Shown: positions 20,230 to 31,255 of the stretch, piece after piece
Layout of the letters: the number at the start of each line of letters is the position of its first letter
How positions within the stretch are numbered: position 1 is the first letter of the stretch
NCBI GenBank assembly: GCA_033002965.1
Contig: JAURVB010012656.1
Span: 62,001 to 126,000 of the forward strand
DNA: 64,000 nucleotides
From: Piper betle
Taxonomy: Eukaryota; Streptophyta; Magnoliopsida; Piperales; Piperaceae
Direction: 5' to 3'
Position numbers and translations under genes: made by a program
The notes under the pieces: model-generated
What the model was told of the DNA's origin: nothing
What the model saw: the letters and a program-made list of their open reading frames with translations, nothing else
Databases searched by the model: none

Positions 20230-23200
20230 ACCTACTACACCACTGTCATCGGCTGTTTATCACGTTAAGATGCGTTATTTATTACTTTTGGGTGGGTTGG
20301 TCAGCGTAGAGCATGTCATTTGATTTAGGACTCAATTATTTTATTTTATGATATTTTATTATATTTTATTTCATATTTTTGGATTTATTTCATATTTTTG
20401 ACTCGAATCGGGAGCGAGTCAAGTTTTTATTACAAAATTGCTCGTGCTATAATTTTAACACACAACACCCCGACGCTTTCCTCCTGACCCTTTTGCAGCC
20501 CTTCCACATCTTCACGGCTGGCGACGGCAATACACTTGGCCAGCGCCGTTGCCACTGGCGACCAACGTCACTAACCCCCGCCCCCCTTTCGTCTTCCTCT
20601 CTTTCTTCCATCCTCTTCCAGGTTCAATCAGCTGCCACCCCCTTTCACAGCCAGCTCTTTGTCAAGGCCGCCATTGCGGCAGTGCCGTCGGCCACCATCA
20701 TGGTCAACCCCATCAGCCATCTTCTTCGCCAACCCCTACACCAGTCCGGTTTCCCCCATCTTTCCCTAATCGAGCCATCATGCCCTAACCACACCCGTCT
20801 TTGGGTCTTCCGCCATCAATGAGCCTCGCTGCCACCATCTCCGCCCTCGGCCTCCCTCCAATGGGGTCATCTCATCCCAGCCAGCACCTCCTCACCACCC
20901 TCCCCTCAGCCAAGCTAGGGCTGAGCCATCCTACCCTAGCCGGTGCAGTTTTGAGTCGCTGCCACAGCCACCGTGAGCAGCGCCATCGGCCCGGCCTTCT
21001 GGCTGACCTCCCTCCAGTTGTCCCATCCCCACCAGGCCATCCTCCTCCTCTTCCTTCATCCCTCACAGCCATACCCTCTCCCATCACAGCTTCATCGACT
21101 TTGCTGTACTACCCGTGACCAGCCGCCCTCGTTGTAGACCTGTCACAAACTGGCAGATGCTGCTCCGGGCAGATGGCTTCAGATCCCAGCGGCGTACCCT
21201 AGCCCAGCCCTGGCTGAGTCTCCCCTTGGTCGAGTGATAGCCATGCTGATGGCAGCCGCAGCTGTCGCTAGCCATAGTGGCCTCCGACGTTAGGTATATG
21301 GTGTTAGAATTGAATTCATTTCATGTTATTGATCATCATTGTGGTGTTAATTATGGAATGAAAGTATGAATTGTGTGATGTGAATGTAAGTTGATTTGAA
21401 TAGTTATGCTTTGGTGGGTAGTATTTATGAAATTATATATGTAATTTGAAATTTATTTGTAAATGGGTTATTACGATAATTGATTAAGAATGCAATGATT
21501 GAAGTAGAATCACTTGAATTTTTTTATCTGGATAGACGGTAATCGAGTCATGTTAATGAAGTATTGAAGATTGAAATTCCATAATTGTGGAGATGGTGGT
21601 ATGATGGCAGTAACAACTATATAGTAATTAGTGTAAATACGTGAATTACTTATTGTTAGTTTTTTTGAGTTATTATTGTGTGGATGATTGAATTGTATAA
21701 CTAGGTGCAAATCAATTATCATGGTTAGAATGAGTATGTTATTGATCATGGATTAATTTGTGATGATAAGATATAATAAAAGTGAATGTGAGTGATGAGT
21801 GTTACTATATGAATTTAATGGTCGTTGTTAATTGTGCATGAATGGATTTAAAGGAAATGTTGATCTAAATAGCATAAACATGTATTTTCTTTAGTGGATT
21901 ACTTTGTTTAACATTTGTTGATTGATGTAAGTAGCTATAGTTGTTCATGTTTTGATAGTGGCTCATGTGCCTATTTGGACATCTTGATGTGTCTCATTTC
22001 ATTTCTAATACGGCATGATTGAGATCATATGTATATTATTCATTGTGTTCGTGCATCATATAGATAGAATGGGCATTAGTATTTAGTTTTGATGTGTAGA
22101 TATTAGTATATGCTTATTGCCTAGGCATGTGACCTCGCTTGGAGCTTCTTCCAAGTCCGTTTAGGACCCTATCCCTGATTTATCACTTTATTTTGTATGA
22201 TTTGATTTATTATTTGTAGGACGAGTTAAGTGGTGTTTTATTAGATCCCACTTAACTCCGGCCATTTAGTCGAATTATTTTCCGAATTAATAACCCTCGA
22301 GGATGAGATCTTTCGAGTATGATTTTGAAAACACTATCCACCACAAGTTGCCTTCAGGCCTATTATATAAAACCCTTTCCAAGCCTATATATATAATTTC
22401 ATCTACTTTTCATTGAGACAAGATATGATGAAACTGACTAGCACGTACCATGAGTGGGTACACGTGCCATTTATAGTGGGCTCTTGACTAGTGAGAGGAT
22501 TGTTCCATTCCTGAGGGATCCTAACAACTTCGCATTTTGAAGTCCACACACCTGGAGAACGTGGAGGTTTATGGGTACTGTTTAGTACAGTGCACGTTCG
22601 AACATGTAGTTTAAAGGGTATTATAGGTGACTGCCTGAGCGTACTCGGTCTTTGTACTCAGAGTAAAGAGATATATGGAGAATAGGAGAGAGCTTAGGAT
22701 ATGCTGGTAATCCCGAGGGATAAGAAAAATGAGAAAATCCTAAGAGGCATCAGCAAAAAGTCTGTTCAGGATGCTATTGGGTCTGTAGCCCAGTGGCTCC
22801 TCAGTAGATGCCCTTGAGAGAGCTTAGCGGAAGATATAAAAATGTTTTCCTTCACATGATAGTTAGCTCTCATGGCTAGTTTGATTTAAATATATTTTGG
22901 ACTAGTAACACTTGTTATTGACATGTTTTTATTATATGTAAGTGATGATCTGGAGTTGGATGTGCCAGCCTGGATTGAGGAGTAGTGACGTCTCTTGCAC
23001 ACACATGCATTGAAGTTAGAATGGTTCGTTGTTTTTATTGATGATATAATATTATGATGAAAATGTGCTGATAATAAGATTTTGGTAATAAAATGCAAAT
23101 CATGATGACATGATGCGAATTTTATTTAATAAATATGTTTAAATATTGAATATGCACAACAGGAAGGTCAAGACCCAATGCTGAAATTTAAATATGAATT

Positions 23201-23638
23201 TGAATGATCAGATGGGTCAAGACCCAATTTAGACATGTAAATAAAATGTAAATCAGCAGTCGAGTCAAGACTCAACACAGAAATGAATTATACAGTTGAA
23301 AGAAAGTGTTGTGTGAATATTTTATTAAATATTTATATTGTCTATGATTTGACAGGGTGGCCTTATTGTACTTTCAGGGGACACTCTATTCATTTTGTTT
23401 TATGGTTTATTAATTTTTTTTATCATGATTGATTGGTTTAGTGTGACTTGGTTGAAATGACATTTATGTAGTATCACGTTAGGTTCTGAGCATTTCATTC
23501 ATGCATCATGATGATTATCTTCCATCTTAAGATGTCAAGAGTAGGTCCATTCGGGTTATATTTGGATTAGCCAACTTAATCTGATGACCCATAACATTTT
23601 GGTTCAGTTAGCAAGTGAGCCCGATTTGGGATGTTACA
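20230..23638 (+). mobile_element. long LTR (B/C-like) nested inside the hAT element; left boundary uncertain
   Basis: It ends CCCGATTTGGGATGTTACA at 23638, like the ends of LTRs B and C (GGGCCGAATTGGGGTGTTACA and AAAATCGGGGTGTTACA). It has the same order of parts: a GC-rich, C-run-rich block (about 20500-21280), a long AT-rich block, then a segment near 22200-22330 with GGACGAGTTAAGTGG...GATCCCACTTAA...GGATGAGATC that parallels the ACGACATC...ATCCCATTGATGTC...GGATGAGA region of C (about 38490-38590). The right end falls exactly where the hAT transposase reading begins. I found no TG start or target duplication on the left. Frames inside the GC-rich block are not conserved between copies and are not called. 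Confidence 0.6.
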
Positions 23639-23766
23639 CAAACACAATTGAAGCTTTAGTTTGTGTTCAAGATTGGTTACATCCATGCTATTGTGAAGAG
23701 AGCGAAGATGAGGATGATGAGAAGGAGGACTCTAGTAGTGATTTAGATTGTATATGTTACTCCTAA
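23639..23766 (+). pseudogene. hAT transposase, C-terminal remnant
   Basis: After the LTR end the frame reads TNTIEALVCVQDWLHPCYC, then an acidic tail and a stop at 23764-23766. The T-(I/V)-E-A-L-(V/I)-C-x-Q-(D/N)-W-L motif is the extreme C-terminus of plant hAT transposases, just after the dimerisation domain. Only about 42 codons remain. The BED zinc finger, catalytic core and most of the dimerisation domain were not found on the left of the nested LTR. Confidence 0.75.
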
Positions 23767-24452
23767 GTGCTTGCTATTTAATAGTGAATATTGCCTCTTC
23801 TTATTTTGTTTTTAGATTATTTCAATATTTTGATGTTATAATACTATTTATATAGTAAGTTGAAATGCGTTTATATCCTAATTTTATATTCAATTTTTCA
23901 GATCCAAAAGTGAAATAGAGTTCATTAATATCTACTGCTATTGAATTGCTTTTGCATCACATATTAACACAAGGTATGTTTAATTTTTTAATATATACTT
24001 CTGTTAGTTGTTATAGACTTGGTAGCTATTAGAATACTCCCAAGAACTTTATTGATCATGAATGATTAGTTTAAAGTTTTTTTTATTGAATCTAGCAAGA
24101 ATATTAGAATACATTTACTCCTTTTACAAAAAAATTTTTAAATTAATCTAACAACTCACAATGAATGATATCTGTTAATTTCTTTCATAGCCTGAAAGCT
24201 AGATAAAAGCCATCTAAATATGGATGAAGGCTATAAAATATAAACTTTCGAAATTTTTCTTTTTATTTTGGGTTTACATTTCTAAGCATTTTATTTTTGG
24301 AAACATATTTTGTTAAATAGTGTCTTAGGTATTTTGAAAAATAATTGAAATACAGCTGAAACTTGAAAAGACCTTTTATTATTGAGATATTTATATAAAT
24401 ATGTTGAGAAACTATTTTTGTTAATTCTTATCTCAATAACTGTATGTTTTTC

Positions 24453-24600
24453 TCCCAAACGAGCTACTTTCGATCTTATGATCGAGCTGGTTTCGAGCTC
24501 CCAAATGAACTAGTTTCGAGCTTCCAAACGCGCTAGTTTCAAGCTCTCAAAAAAACTAGTTTTGAGCTCCTAAACGAGTTGGTTTTGAGCTCCTCAAAAT
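24453..24600 (+). repeat. hAT subterminal tandem repeats
   Basis: Six imperfect units of about 25-30 bp contain TTTCGAGCTCCCAAACGAGCTA-like sequence (variants TTTCGAGCTTCCAAACGCGCTA and TTTTGAGCTCCTAAACGAGTTG). They lie about 190 bp inside the right end. Such subterminal arrays are common transposase-binding regions in hAT elements; that role is inferred here. Confidence 0.65.
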
Positions 24601-24785
24601 TTAACAATTTAAATATATTCAAACTCAAGTCGAGATTGAACCACATTAGAAATGTTCTAGTCTATTTCAAGCATATATACTCAAAACTTGTTCAATCTTG
24701 AGTCAAGTTCAAACGGACTTCAAGCTATTTAAGTCGAGTTTGAGCACAAGCTGAGCTCGGCTCGCTCACTCGTTTAGGAGCCCTA

Positions 24786-26221
24786 TTAGTGATGCATCAA
24801 AATTGGGTCTTGGGTGTGTGTTGTTGCATAATGGAAAAGTTGTACCTTATGCTTCAAGGCAGTTGAAGATTCATGAACAGGACTACACTACTCATGACTT
24901 GGAGTTGGCGGCAATGGTCTTCACCCTGAAGCTATGGAGACATTACTTCTATGGGGTGAAATTTGAGGTATTTATAGATCATAAGAGCTTGAACTATTTT
25001 TTTACTCAAAATGATCTTAACTTGAGGCCGAGGTGATGGGCAGAATATCTGAAAGACTACAACTTTCAACTGTCCTATCACCCTGGCAAGGTGATTGTAG
25101 TGGCATATGTGTCAAGCCAGAAGGGCATGGTAGACAAGGGCCACCAACTATCATGACAGTGGGCCATGTCGGCAGAGGTAGTTGTAAATCCAAGTGAACA
25201 ACTAATTGGTTTGCTTGTGAACCTTGTCATTTCCAATGATTTGGTAGACCAAGAAAAACTAGGACAGTTGGAGGATGAGGAGCTTACAGAGTTTGCCAAA
25301 AAAATCTTCAGTCATAGTGGTGGATTCTAATGGTGTGATGAGATTCAAAAGAAGGCTATGCATGCCCAAAGATGATGTCTTGAAAAGGAGCATCCTAGAG
25401 GAAGCACATCGATCAAGATTCTCCATCCATCTGGGAGTAACAAAGATGTACCAAGACTTTAAAAGGTGTACTAGTGGATTGAGATGAAGAAAGATGTGGT
25501 AGATTTCGTCTCAAAATGCCAATCTCACCAGCTTGTGAAAGCACACCACCAACTGTCATGAGTTGTTGAAACTGTTGAATGTACCTACATGGAAATGGGA
25601 ATGTGTGACATGCAAATTTGTCACAAGCCTTCCCAGAACTTAGATGGCTCAATCTAGGTGGTGGTGGATAAATTGACCAAGTCTGCACACTTCAAGCCAA
25701 CAAAGGCAACCTAGATGGCAGAGTACCTACCTTGATTATACATTGATAACATTGTAAGGTAGAACAACATCCCAAAGGAGATTGTGTTCAAGAAGATTCT
25801 ATTTTTTACATCTCATTTCTGAGATACATTTCAAAGAGCAATGGAGACAAGGATCAAGCTCAGCATTACTTACCATCCTCAAACTGACGGTCAGAGTGAA
25901 CACACCATCCAAATCCTATAAGACTTATTGCAAGCATGCATACTTGATTGGCACGAGGATTGGGAGTAGCACCTTTCTTTGGTCTAGTTGTTGAAGCCTT
26001 GTGCGGGAGACCATGTACATTGCCTTCTTTTTGGCTAGAGTCACCAGAAGCTGTGGCAGTATAACCATAAATGGTCAAGGAAGCAACTGAGAAGGTGCAG
26101 TTTATCAAAGAAAAAATGAAAGCGGCCCAATATCATTAGAAAAGCTATACAAATGTACGGAGGAAGGATCTTGAATTCAAAGTTGGGGAGCTGGTGTACT
26201 TAAAGACTCTCACACCAAAGG
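24786..26221 (+). pseudogene. Ty3/gypsy pol, RNase H and integrase part (segment 2 of 3)
   Basis: Starting with [12 protein letters not shown] the RNase H reading is open to about 25035, including the [20 protein letters not shown] block, FIDHKSL and [11 protein letters not shown]; a stop then interrupts and AEYLKDYNFQLSYHPGK follows. From 25330 comes the integrase: RFKRRLCMPKD, the EEAHRSRFSIHLGVTKMYQD zinc-binding block (its second CxxC reads CQSH), VVVDKLTKSAHF near 25660-25695 and YHPQTDGQSEHTIQIL near 25870-25918. Many stops and frameshifts are present. The reading breaks at TLTPK, where the element at 26222-28872 is inserted. Integrase joins the element DNA to the host chromosome. Confidence 0.9.
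26217..26221. repeat. target-site duplication AAAGG (left copy; right copy 28873-28877)
   Basis: AAAGG precedes TGTAACAACC at 26222 and follows GGGATCTCACA at 28872. Removing one copy and everything between restores the integrase reading (…LTPKGVVQF…). Confidence 0.9.
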
Positions 26222-27670
26222 TGTAACAACCTGCCCGTTCCGAGCCATGAGCCAAGTGTTACTATATGAAACTAAGTGTCTCATAAAACAATTTTCTATT
26301 ACTTGTCAAGATTTTAAAAACCATGACATAAAATATAATAAAATAAATGCTCAGAATAATCTAAGCCCCATGAACCGAACCAACATCCCACTGTCATGCA
26401 AACAATCTAGAGAAAAGAATAGTCAATAACAGAGTCCTCCAGCTCTCTCAACTCTACCCATCCTTCCATGCTCACACCTGCTGAGGTAATTCCGCGTTAG
26501 TGATAAAAACACTAAGTCATATAATTACAAGAAACAATTAATATATTCCACAACATTATTAATTACGCCTTTTGGTACTTATAAGCCTATGTTGAGCTCT
26601 TAATATGCTGGGAAGGTGGCTGCCCATCCAGCTACAATCCCATGCATGCACACACATGCTACGTGGCCCTCAGCCTGTAGTTACCGATATTTGCCATTAA
26701 CTCACCCTCTCGGTATCACAAGTGCATAATGAGCCATCTTACACCATTGCGCCCTGTCACCCCTTTCGGCATGGGGGCAGGTATTTAATCTTTCAAAGAA
26801 TTTTTAAGGGTGCTACCCTTTGTTGGACTGAGGCAATTCTTTAACACTAGGTGCATGGTGGTCGAATGTGAGCTCAGGCTAACCAAGACTCCCACATAGT
26901 AATTTTTAAGGGTGCTACCCCGTGTCGGACTGAGTCAATTCTTTGTCCTCGGTTGCACTCGGCACATGGTGGTTGAATGTGAGCTTAAGCCGACCAAGAC
27001 TCCCACATAGTAATTTTTAAGGGTGTTGCCCCGTGTCAGACTGAGCCAATTCTTTGACCCCGGTTGCGCTCAGCGTATGGTGGTCGAATGTGGGCTCAGG
27101 CCATCGAAGACTCCCAAATAGGAATATATAATATTTTGAGTAATTATACGGACCTGGAATTTTGATGAATTTTGATGAGGCACCCGCAATTACGACACCT
27201 GATCCAAATATGAATGATACTTCTCTAAAGTCTTCCATTTGTGAGACAAATGTGCTCACAAACTAACCAAAGGATGTTTTATTTAACATCAACAGAATTA
27301 TCCTTTATATAGAAGAATATTTGTGAAATGCAAGAAGTCGCTATATTAAACTTTATTAATATGTGTAAAATGAAAGAAGACATTACATTAAATTTTATAG
27401 AAAAGAATATAATCACTCATAATTATATCATTTGTGTGATAACAAAAAAATAAAAATAAACTATTGAATTAATGCGAATGGGCCCCAATCCAAAATTTTA
27501 ATAAATAAAACTTATTTAAAACCATTGTACTGATACTATAACGGTTATAATTGATAATTTATGATACTGATTCTTAGGAATTAATTTAATTAAATATTAT
27601 TTATGGTTCATTCTTAAGATTTAAAAAACCCTAAATAAAATAACTTAATTATTTTTTTCAGGGTTTTACA
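26222..27670 (-). mobile_element. long LTR, family D' (1449 bp)
   Basis: On the minus strand it runs from TGTAAAACCCTG to GGGCAGGTTGTTACA. The end closely matches that of the D LTR at 9342 (GGGCAGGTCGTTACA). It contains module 2 (about 26466-26560), a D'-specific spacer (about 26580-26790) and three tandem copies of module 1 (26797-27115). A plus-strand relative is at 41640-42676. Confidence 0.8.
26797..27115. repeat. triplicated conserved LTR module 1 (about 106-bp units)
   Basis: Three tandem units start TTTTTAAGGGTG(C/T)T(A/G)CCC and contain CGGACTGAGTCAATTCTTT and CATGGTGGTCGAATGTG, ending in AAGACTCCCA(C/A)ATAG. Each corresponds to the single module 1 in LTRs A and D. Confidence 0.85.
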
Positions 27671-28410
27671 ATCTCCCCAACTTGGAGATTTTTATCCTCG
27701 AAAATATAATAGGGTCATAAGGAGAAAATTATTCATTCATCTAACTTCTTTCTTATCCTAGTTTAGGAATTTCTTCCATTATGCATTGGTATACTTGTAT
27801 CTAGCTCTATATAAGTTAAAATGTCTTCACATTTTCCTATAAAAGTTTATTTTAGCAAAATCTCGATTTATAATTCTTTTTCAACTTCTACTTTGTGATG
27901 GTTGATCATATGAGTCATTTTGATCAACTTCTTTACTACTTATACATCCTAAAACCAAACTGTTTGAGGACACTTCAAAAGTTGATCCTCTATTGCATTT
28001 GAGTAGTCATTTTAAATGACTATACGTATCTCTATGCTTCATTAGTGTCTTTACTTTCTATAAACCCATATCTTACCACATAGCTAACTATAATTCATCG
28101 GTGCATTTATTTTCTCGATTTAAGCATTGCCGCTCATATGCATAGCTAAAGTGGGGCACACTGTCCCATGACAATGTCATCCATATTGCACCGGTGTCCC
28201 ATACCACCCATACTACCTAGATAACACCTCAAATTGTAAAGACGTCCCATATATGCTCATTGGTTAAGTGTCACGTGTACATAGCATGACACATAAGTGG
28301 CACACCCATAATTTTTACCCTGGAGACAGTGGACTCTTAGACTTTCAAGAAGGTTAAGGATTGATTTGCATGGTTCCGTAGAAAATATAACTCTGATACC
28401 ACCTATAATT

Positions 28411-28872
28411 TGTAACGACCCAGCCCAAAGTGCAACATAATGGGCTAAGTCATTTCTTTGAAAGTGGTTAACCAAGTTAAAGATCTATAGTTCATTCCCA
28501 CTTATAAGCAGGATCTTAGCCCAGTAGGTATTAGATTTGGGACTAAGTTGAGGGATCTCACAATCCACCCACCTTAGGAATTTTTGTCCCCGAAATTCTT
28601 ACACTTGGCCCATTGCTAGCCTTAGCACATGTCCTTCTTTGGCCTGTGATTGGCAGCCTTACCCAACCTCCCTAACCTAGCCCATCATCTAACATGGAAC
28701 AAGGTTGCTCTAATACCATTTGTAACAACCCGGCCCAAAGTGCAACATAATGGGCTAAGTCATTTCTTTAAAAGTGGTTAACCAAGTTAAAGATCTATAT
28801 TTCATTCCTACTTATAAATAGGATCTTAGCCTAGTAGGTATTAGATGTGGGATTAAGTTGAGGGATCTCACA
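28411..28872 (-). mobile_element. TRIM-like miniature LTR element (462 bp)
   Basis: Two 152-bp direct repeats (28411-28562 and 28721-28872) each run, on the minus strand, from TGTGAGATCCCTCAACTTA to GGG(T/C)(C/T)GTTACA-type ends. Between them are 158 bp with TGGTATTAGAGCAA (primer site) at the upstream end and GGTGGGTGGAT (polypurine tract) at the downstream end. No coding capacity. Relatives: 9343-9552 and the solo LTR at 10138-10287. Confidence 0.82.
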
Positions 28873-29275
28873 AAAGGTGTGGTGCAATTCAGAACTTTGG
28901 ACAAATTAAAACCACGATACAATACATTGGAGCTTTTGAGATACTTGAGAAAGTAGGGGCTTTAGCTTATCCCTTAGCTTTGCCACCTAACCTCTTGGGT
29001 ATGCACAACATGTTACATTTATCGATGTTAAAAAAATGTGTATGGGATGAAGGCCACATTATTCAAAATTTTCACCAACTTCGAGATTTAACATGATGCT
29101 TCTTATGTAGAAAAGCCAGTGAAGATTTTAGATAGACAGGAAAATGTATTGAGAATAACAGCAATACCTCTTGGAAAAGTCTCGCAGGACAATCATGGGG
29201 TAGAAGAATAAACGTCGAAACCTGAAGAAGAAATGAGAAGACGATACCTCGCCTATTTGATTTGTAATGATTTAC
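28873..29275 (+). pseudogene. Ty3/gypsy pol, integrase C-terminus (segment 3 of 3)
   Basis: The reading resumes after the insertion with KGVVQFRTLDKLKPRYNTLE and continues through LAYPLALPPNLLGMHNMLH; frames change, and from 29094 it reads YVEKPVKILDRQENVLRITA followed by IPLGKVSQDNHGVEE, a stop and EEEMRRRYLAYL. These are the GK-x-x-PRYIGPFEIL, LPP-x-L-x-x-(I/M)HNVFHVS and ILDR-x-x-x-LR-x-x-x-IPLVKV blocks of chromodomain-type plant gypsy pol. This is the end of the same gene as 18820-19589 and 24786-26221. Confidence 0.88.
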
Positions 29276-29666
29276 CATTAGAATAAATGGAAAGAGATAA
29301 CTTTTCTCTGAGTGTTGTCTGGTTACCTGACTTGTTAGATAGAATTATGGTTTTCCCTTATTTTATTAGTTAAAAAATTCAGATGTCTATCGACAAGGAG
29401 TCTGAGGCTTTCGTGGTAACGTTCGTACAACATGATGCATCTATACTATAAAATGAATTAGCTGAGGTGTCATGACTGTGGGAGTATGACACCTGTGTGA
29501 GTATGACACCTCCGAATGTTAAAATATGAATGATTAATTATCGAAAAATAATAAGTATGACATATTTAATCACCTGTAAAAGAGTTTATGATAAATAAGG
29601 TTGTTGTTTTAATTAATTAAGTAAATTAAATAGTTGATTGAATTAAGTTCTCACTAATACTATTAT
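29276..29666. other. no recognisable feature
   Basis: Sequence after the pol end, presumably decayed 3' untranslated sequence. A short repeat of GTATGACACCT occurs near 29484-29515. No gene or LTR end is visible. Confidence 0.5.
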
Positions 29667-31059
29667 TATAACACCCCAATTTCAGTTCACTTATGAACCG
29701 AATTAGAAATGTTACGATCGAGTCAAATCATGTTTAAAGTTATTGGTCGAAAAGACTCGATTGATAAAATAGATTGAAACAACCCGCTTGGTGTCATGAG
29801 AATAGAAGACATTTTTAAATATACATCAAAACACATCGAATATAAATAAAAGTGAGAAAGTAAATAACTGCGATGAGTTCAAGTGTGTGTAGTGTTTACC
29901 TATCCTCCTACTACAGTCGACTCACGATTTTTAAGACCTACATATATTATATGAAAAATGTTAATAACGAGTGTTACTAATTCAAAAAATAACTAGTACA
30001 AACTGGCAAATGGGTATTCCATTACCCACAAAATCTTATGAAACTTCAGAATTGCCTCACACTAGGCAGTAAGCAAGCATACTAAAACAAGTGCCAACTC
30101 GCATGCATGGCTAATATTCATAGTCATACATACAATGGTTATGCCCTCACACCTCCATATTACACCCGCCACGGTACTCGAGTGGCAAAAAAAATAGTTA
30201 AGTTAGTACCACAAATTCAGGAAATGTGTTGCATTACGCAATACCCTCATAAACCACACTACCTCTGTAAATATGCGCGTACTTATATAATAGGTTTAGG
30301 GAAGAGGCTTGTATCATATATTTCTGGAGCTTAAGTTTGAAAACCAGCAAGGGATCTCATCCTTGTAGTTTTATTAAACATAAGTAGAAAACACGGCTAC
30401 ATGGCCCGACATCAGAGGGATCCAATAAAACGCTGCCAATGTCATCCTACGTCTAAAACATGGTTCAACTCGACATGCAGGGAGTCAAGCAGAGATCAAG
30501 TAACGGGAGACTCCTACGGACTTGTTGTCCAAGCTCTAAGCGCATCGAGACATCTATGGTGAGCTCGGACTCCGTAACCTACATCTAAACCCACTGCTAA
30601 TTAAAATATTGATGTCGCTATATGATTCATGCTTGTGGTGTGTGTTTATATCATCAATATATCCTAAAAAAGAAGATAATACTAACGAACCTATAACTAA
30701 ACAAGTGGCACGCAAAGTGAGGCATAATAATAATAAATAAATAAATAAGGTCATATACTCATAGATAATTAGATAATAGTAAATACATGAGCACGAATAA
30801 TACTATAAACATAAAATACTAATATAATTATACTATATGAATACACGGGTAAACACGAGTAAATATCATATATACACGTCTTAGTAAACATATAAATAAC
30901 TAAATAATTAATTAACAATTTAATAAATAAATAAATAAATATTTAATACTCATTAATCATGAACGATAAGAATATCGTAGTTATACAATACAAGAATATA
31001 TAATTAAATACAAATAAATAGTAACATATACGCGAACAAACAAATAGATAAATAAATAA

Positions 31060-31106
<47 letters not shown>

Positions 31107-31255
31107 CACACACATAATTAAGTAAACATAAATAAGACTAATATTAATAAGTAAATATATCATTATTAACAATAAGTAATCCCAGAAACGTGCATTATAA
31201 TCAATAAATGCACAAATAATACGAAATGAATAATAATAAATAAATAAAATTAATC
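29667..31255 (-). mobile_element. LTR family B, minus copy B1 (partial)
   Basis: It starts at TATAACACCCCAATTTCAG (the LTR's right end in its own sense) and follows family B through the ATTCCATTACCC block (30015-30035), the AAGGGATCTCATCCTTGTAG block (30347-30370) and the AT-rich TAAATAAATAAATAA block (30725-31250). It departs from the family near 31255, where the other copies continue with AACATGCTAAAT-like sequence. No coding sequence. Confidence 0.7.

Larger units (their letters stand above)
19590..24785 (+). mobile_element. hAT-superfamily DNA transposon, inserted in gypsy pol
   Basis: The left end starts TAGGGATGTTAATTGAGCGAG and the right end, inverted, starts TAGGGCTCCTAAACGAGTGAG: imperfect terminal inverted repeats of the hAT type. 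The flanks ATAGTAAT (19582-19589) and TTAGTGAT (24786-24793) are 8-bp target copies, the hAT length. Each differs by one base from ATAGTGAT, which is what the conserved pol coding sequence (V-D-S-D-A-S) requires. A transposase C-terminal remnant lies at 23639-23766, and the element holds a nested LTR (about 20230-23638). Most of the transposase is missing, so it is non-autonomous. Confidence 0.85.
26222..28872 (-). mobile_element. chimeric LTR retroelement inserted in gypsy pol (2651 bp, non-coding)
   Basis: Read on the minus strand: a 152-bp LTR (28872-28721), primer site and short internal module (28720-28563), a second 152-bp LTR (28562-28411), another primer-site-like TGGTATCAGAG (28402-28392), about 720 bp of non-coding sequence, a polypurine tract (about 27690-27671) and a 1449-bp long LTR of family D' (27670-26222). 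The two outer ends therefore belong to different LTR families, yet one 5-bp duplication (AAAGG) flanks the whole. No gag or pol frame is present. Confidence 0.82.

Noticed and set aside
20379..21118. Plus-strand frames of 79-147 codons rich in Pro, Ser and His
   Set aside because: GC-rich block of a long LTR; the frames overlap each other in several registers, have no domain and are not shared with equivalent blocks in other LTRs.
30981..31172. Minus-strand frame rich in Ile and Tyr
   Set aside because: Translation of an (AT)n/(AC)n microsatellite and AT-rich LTR sequence.
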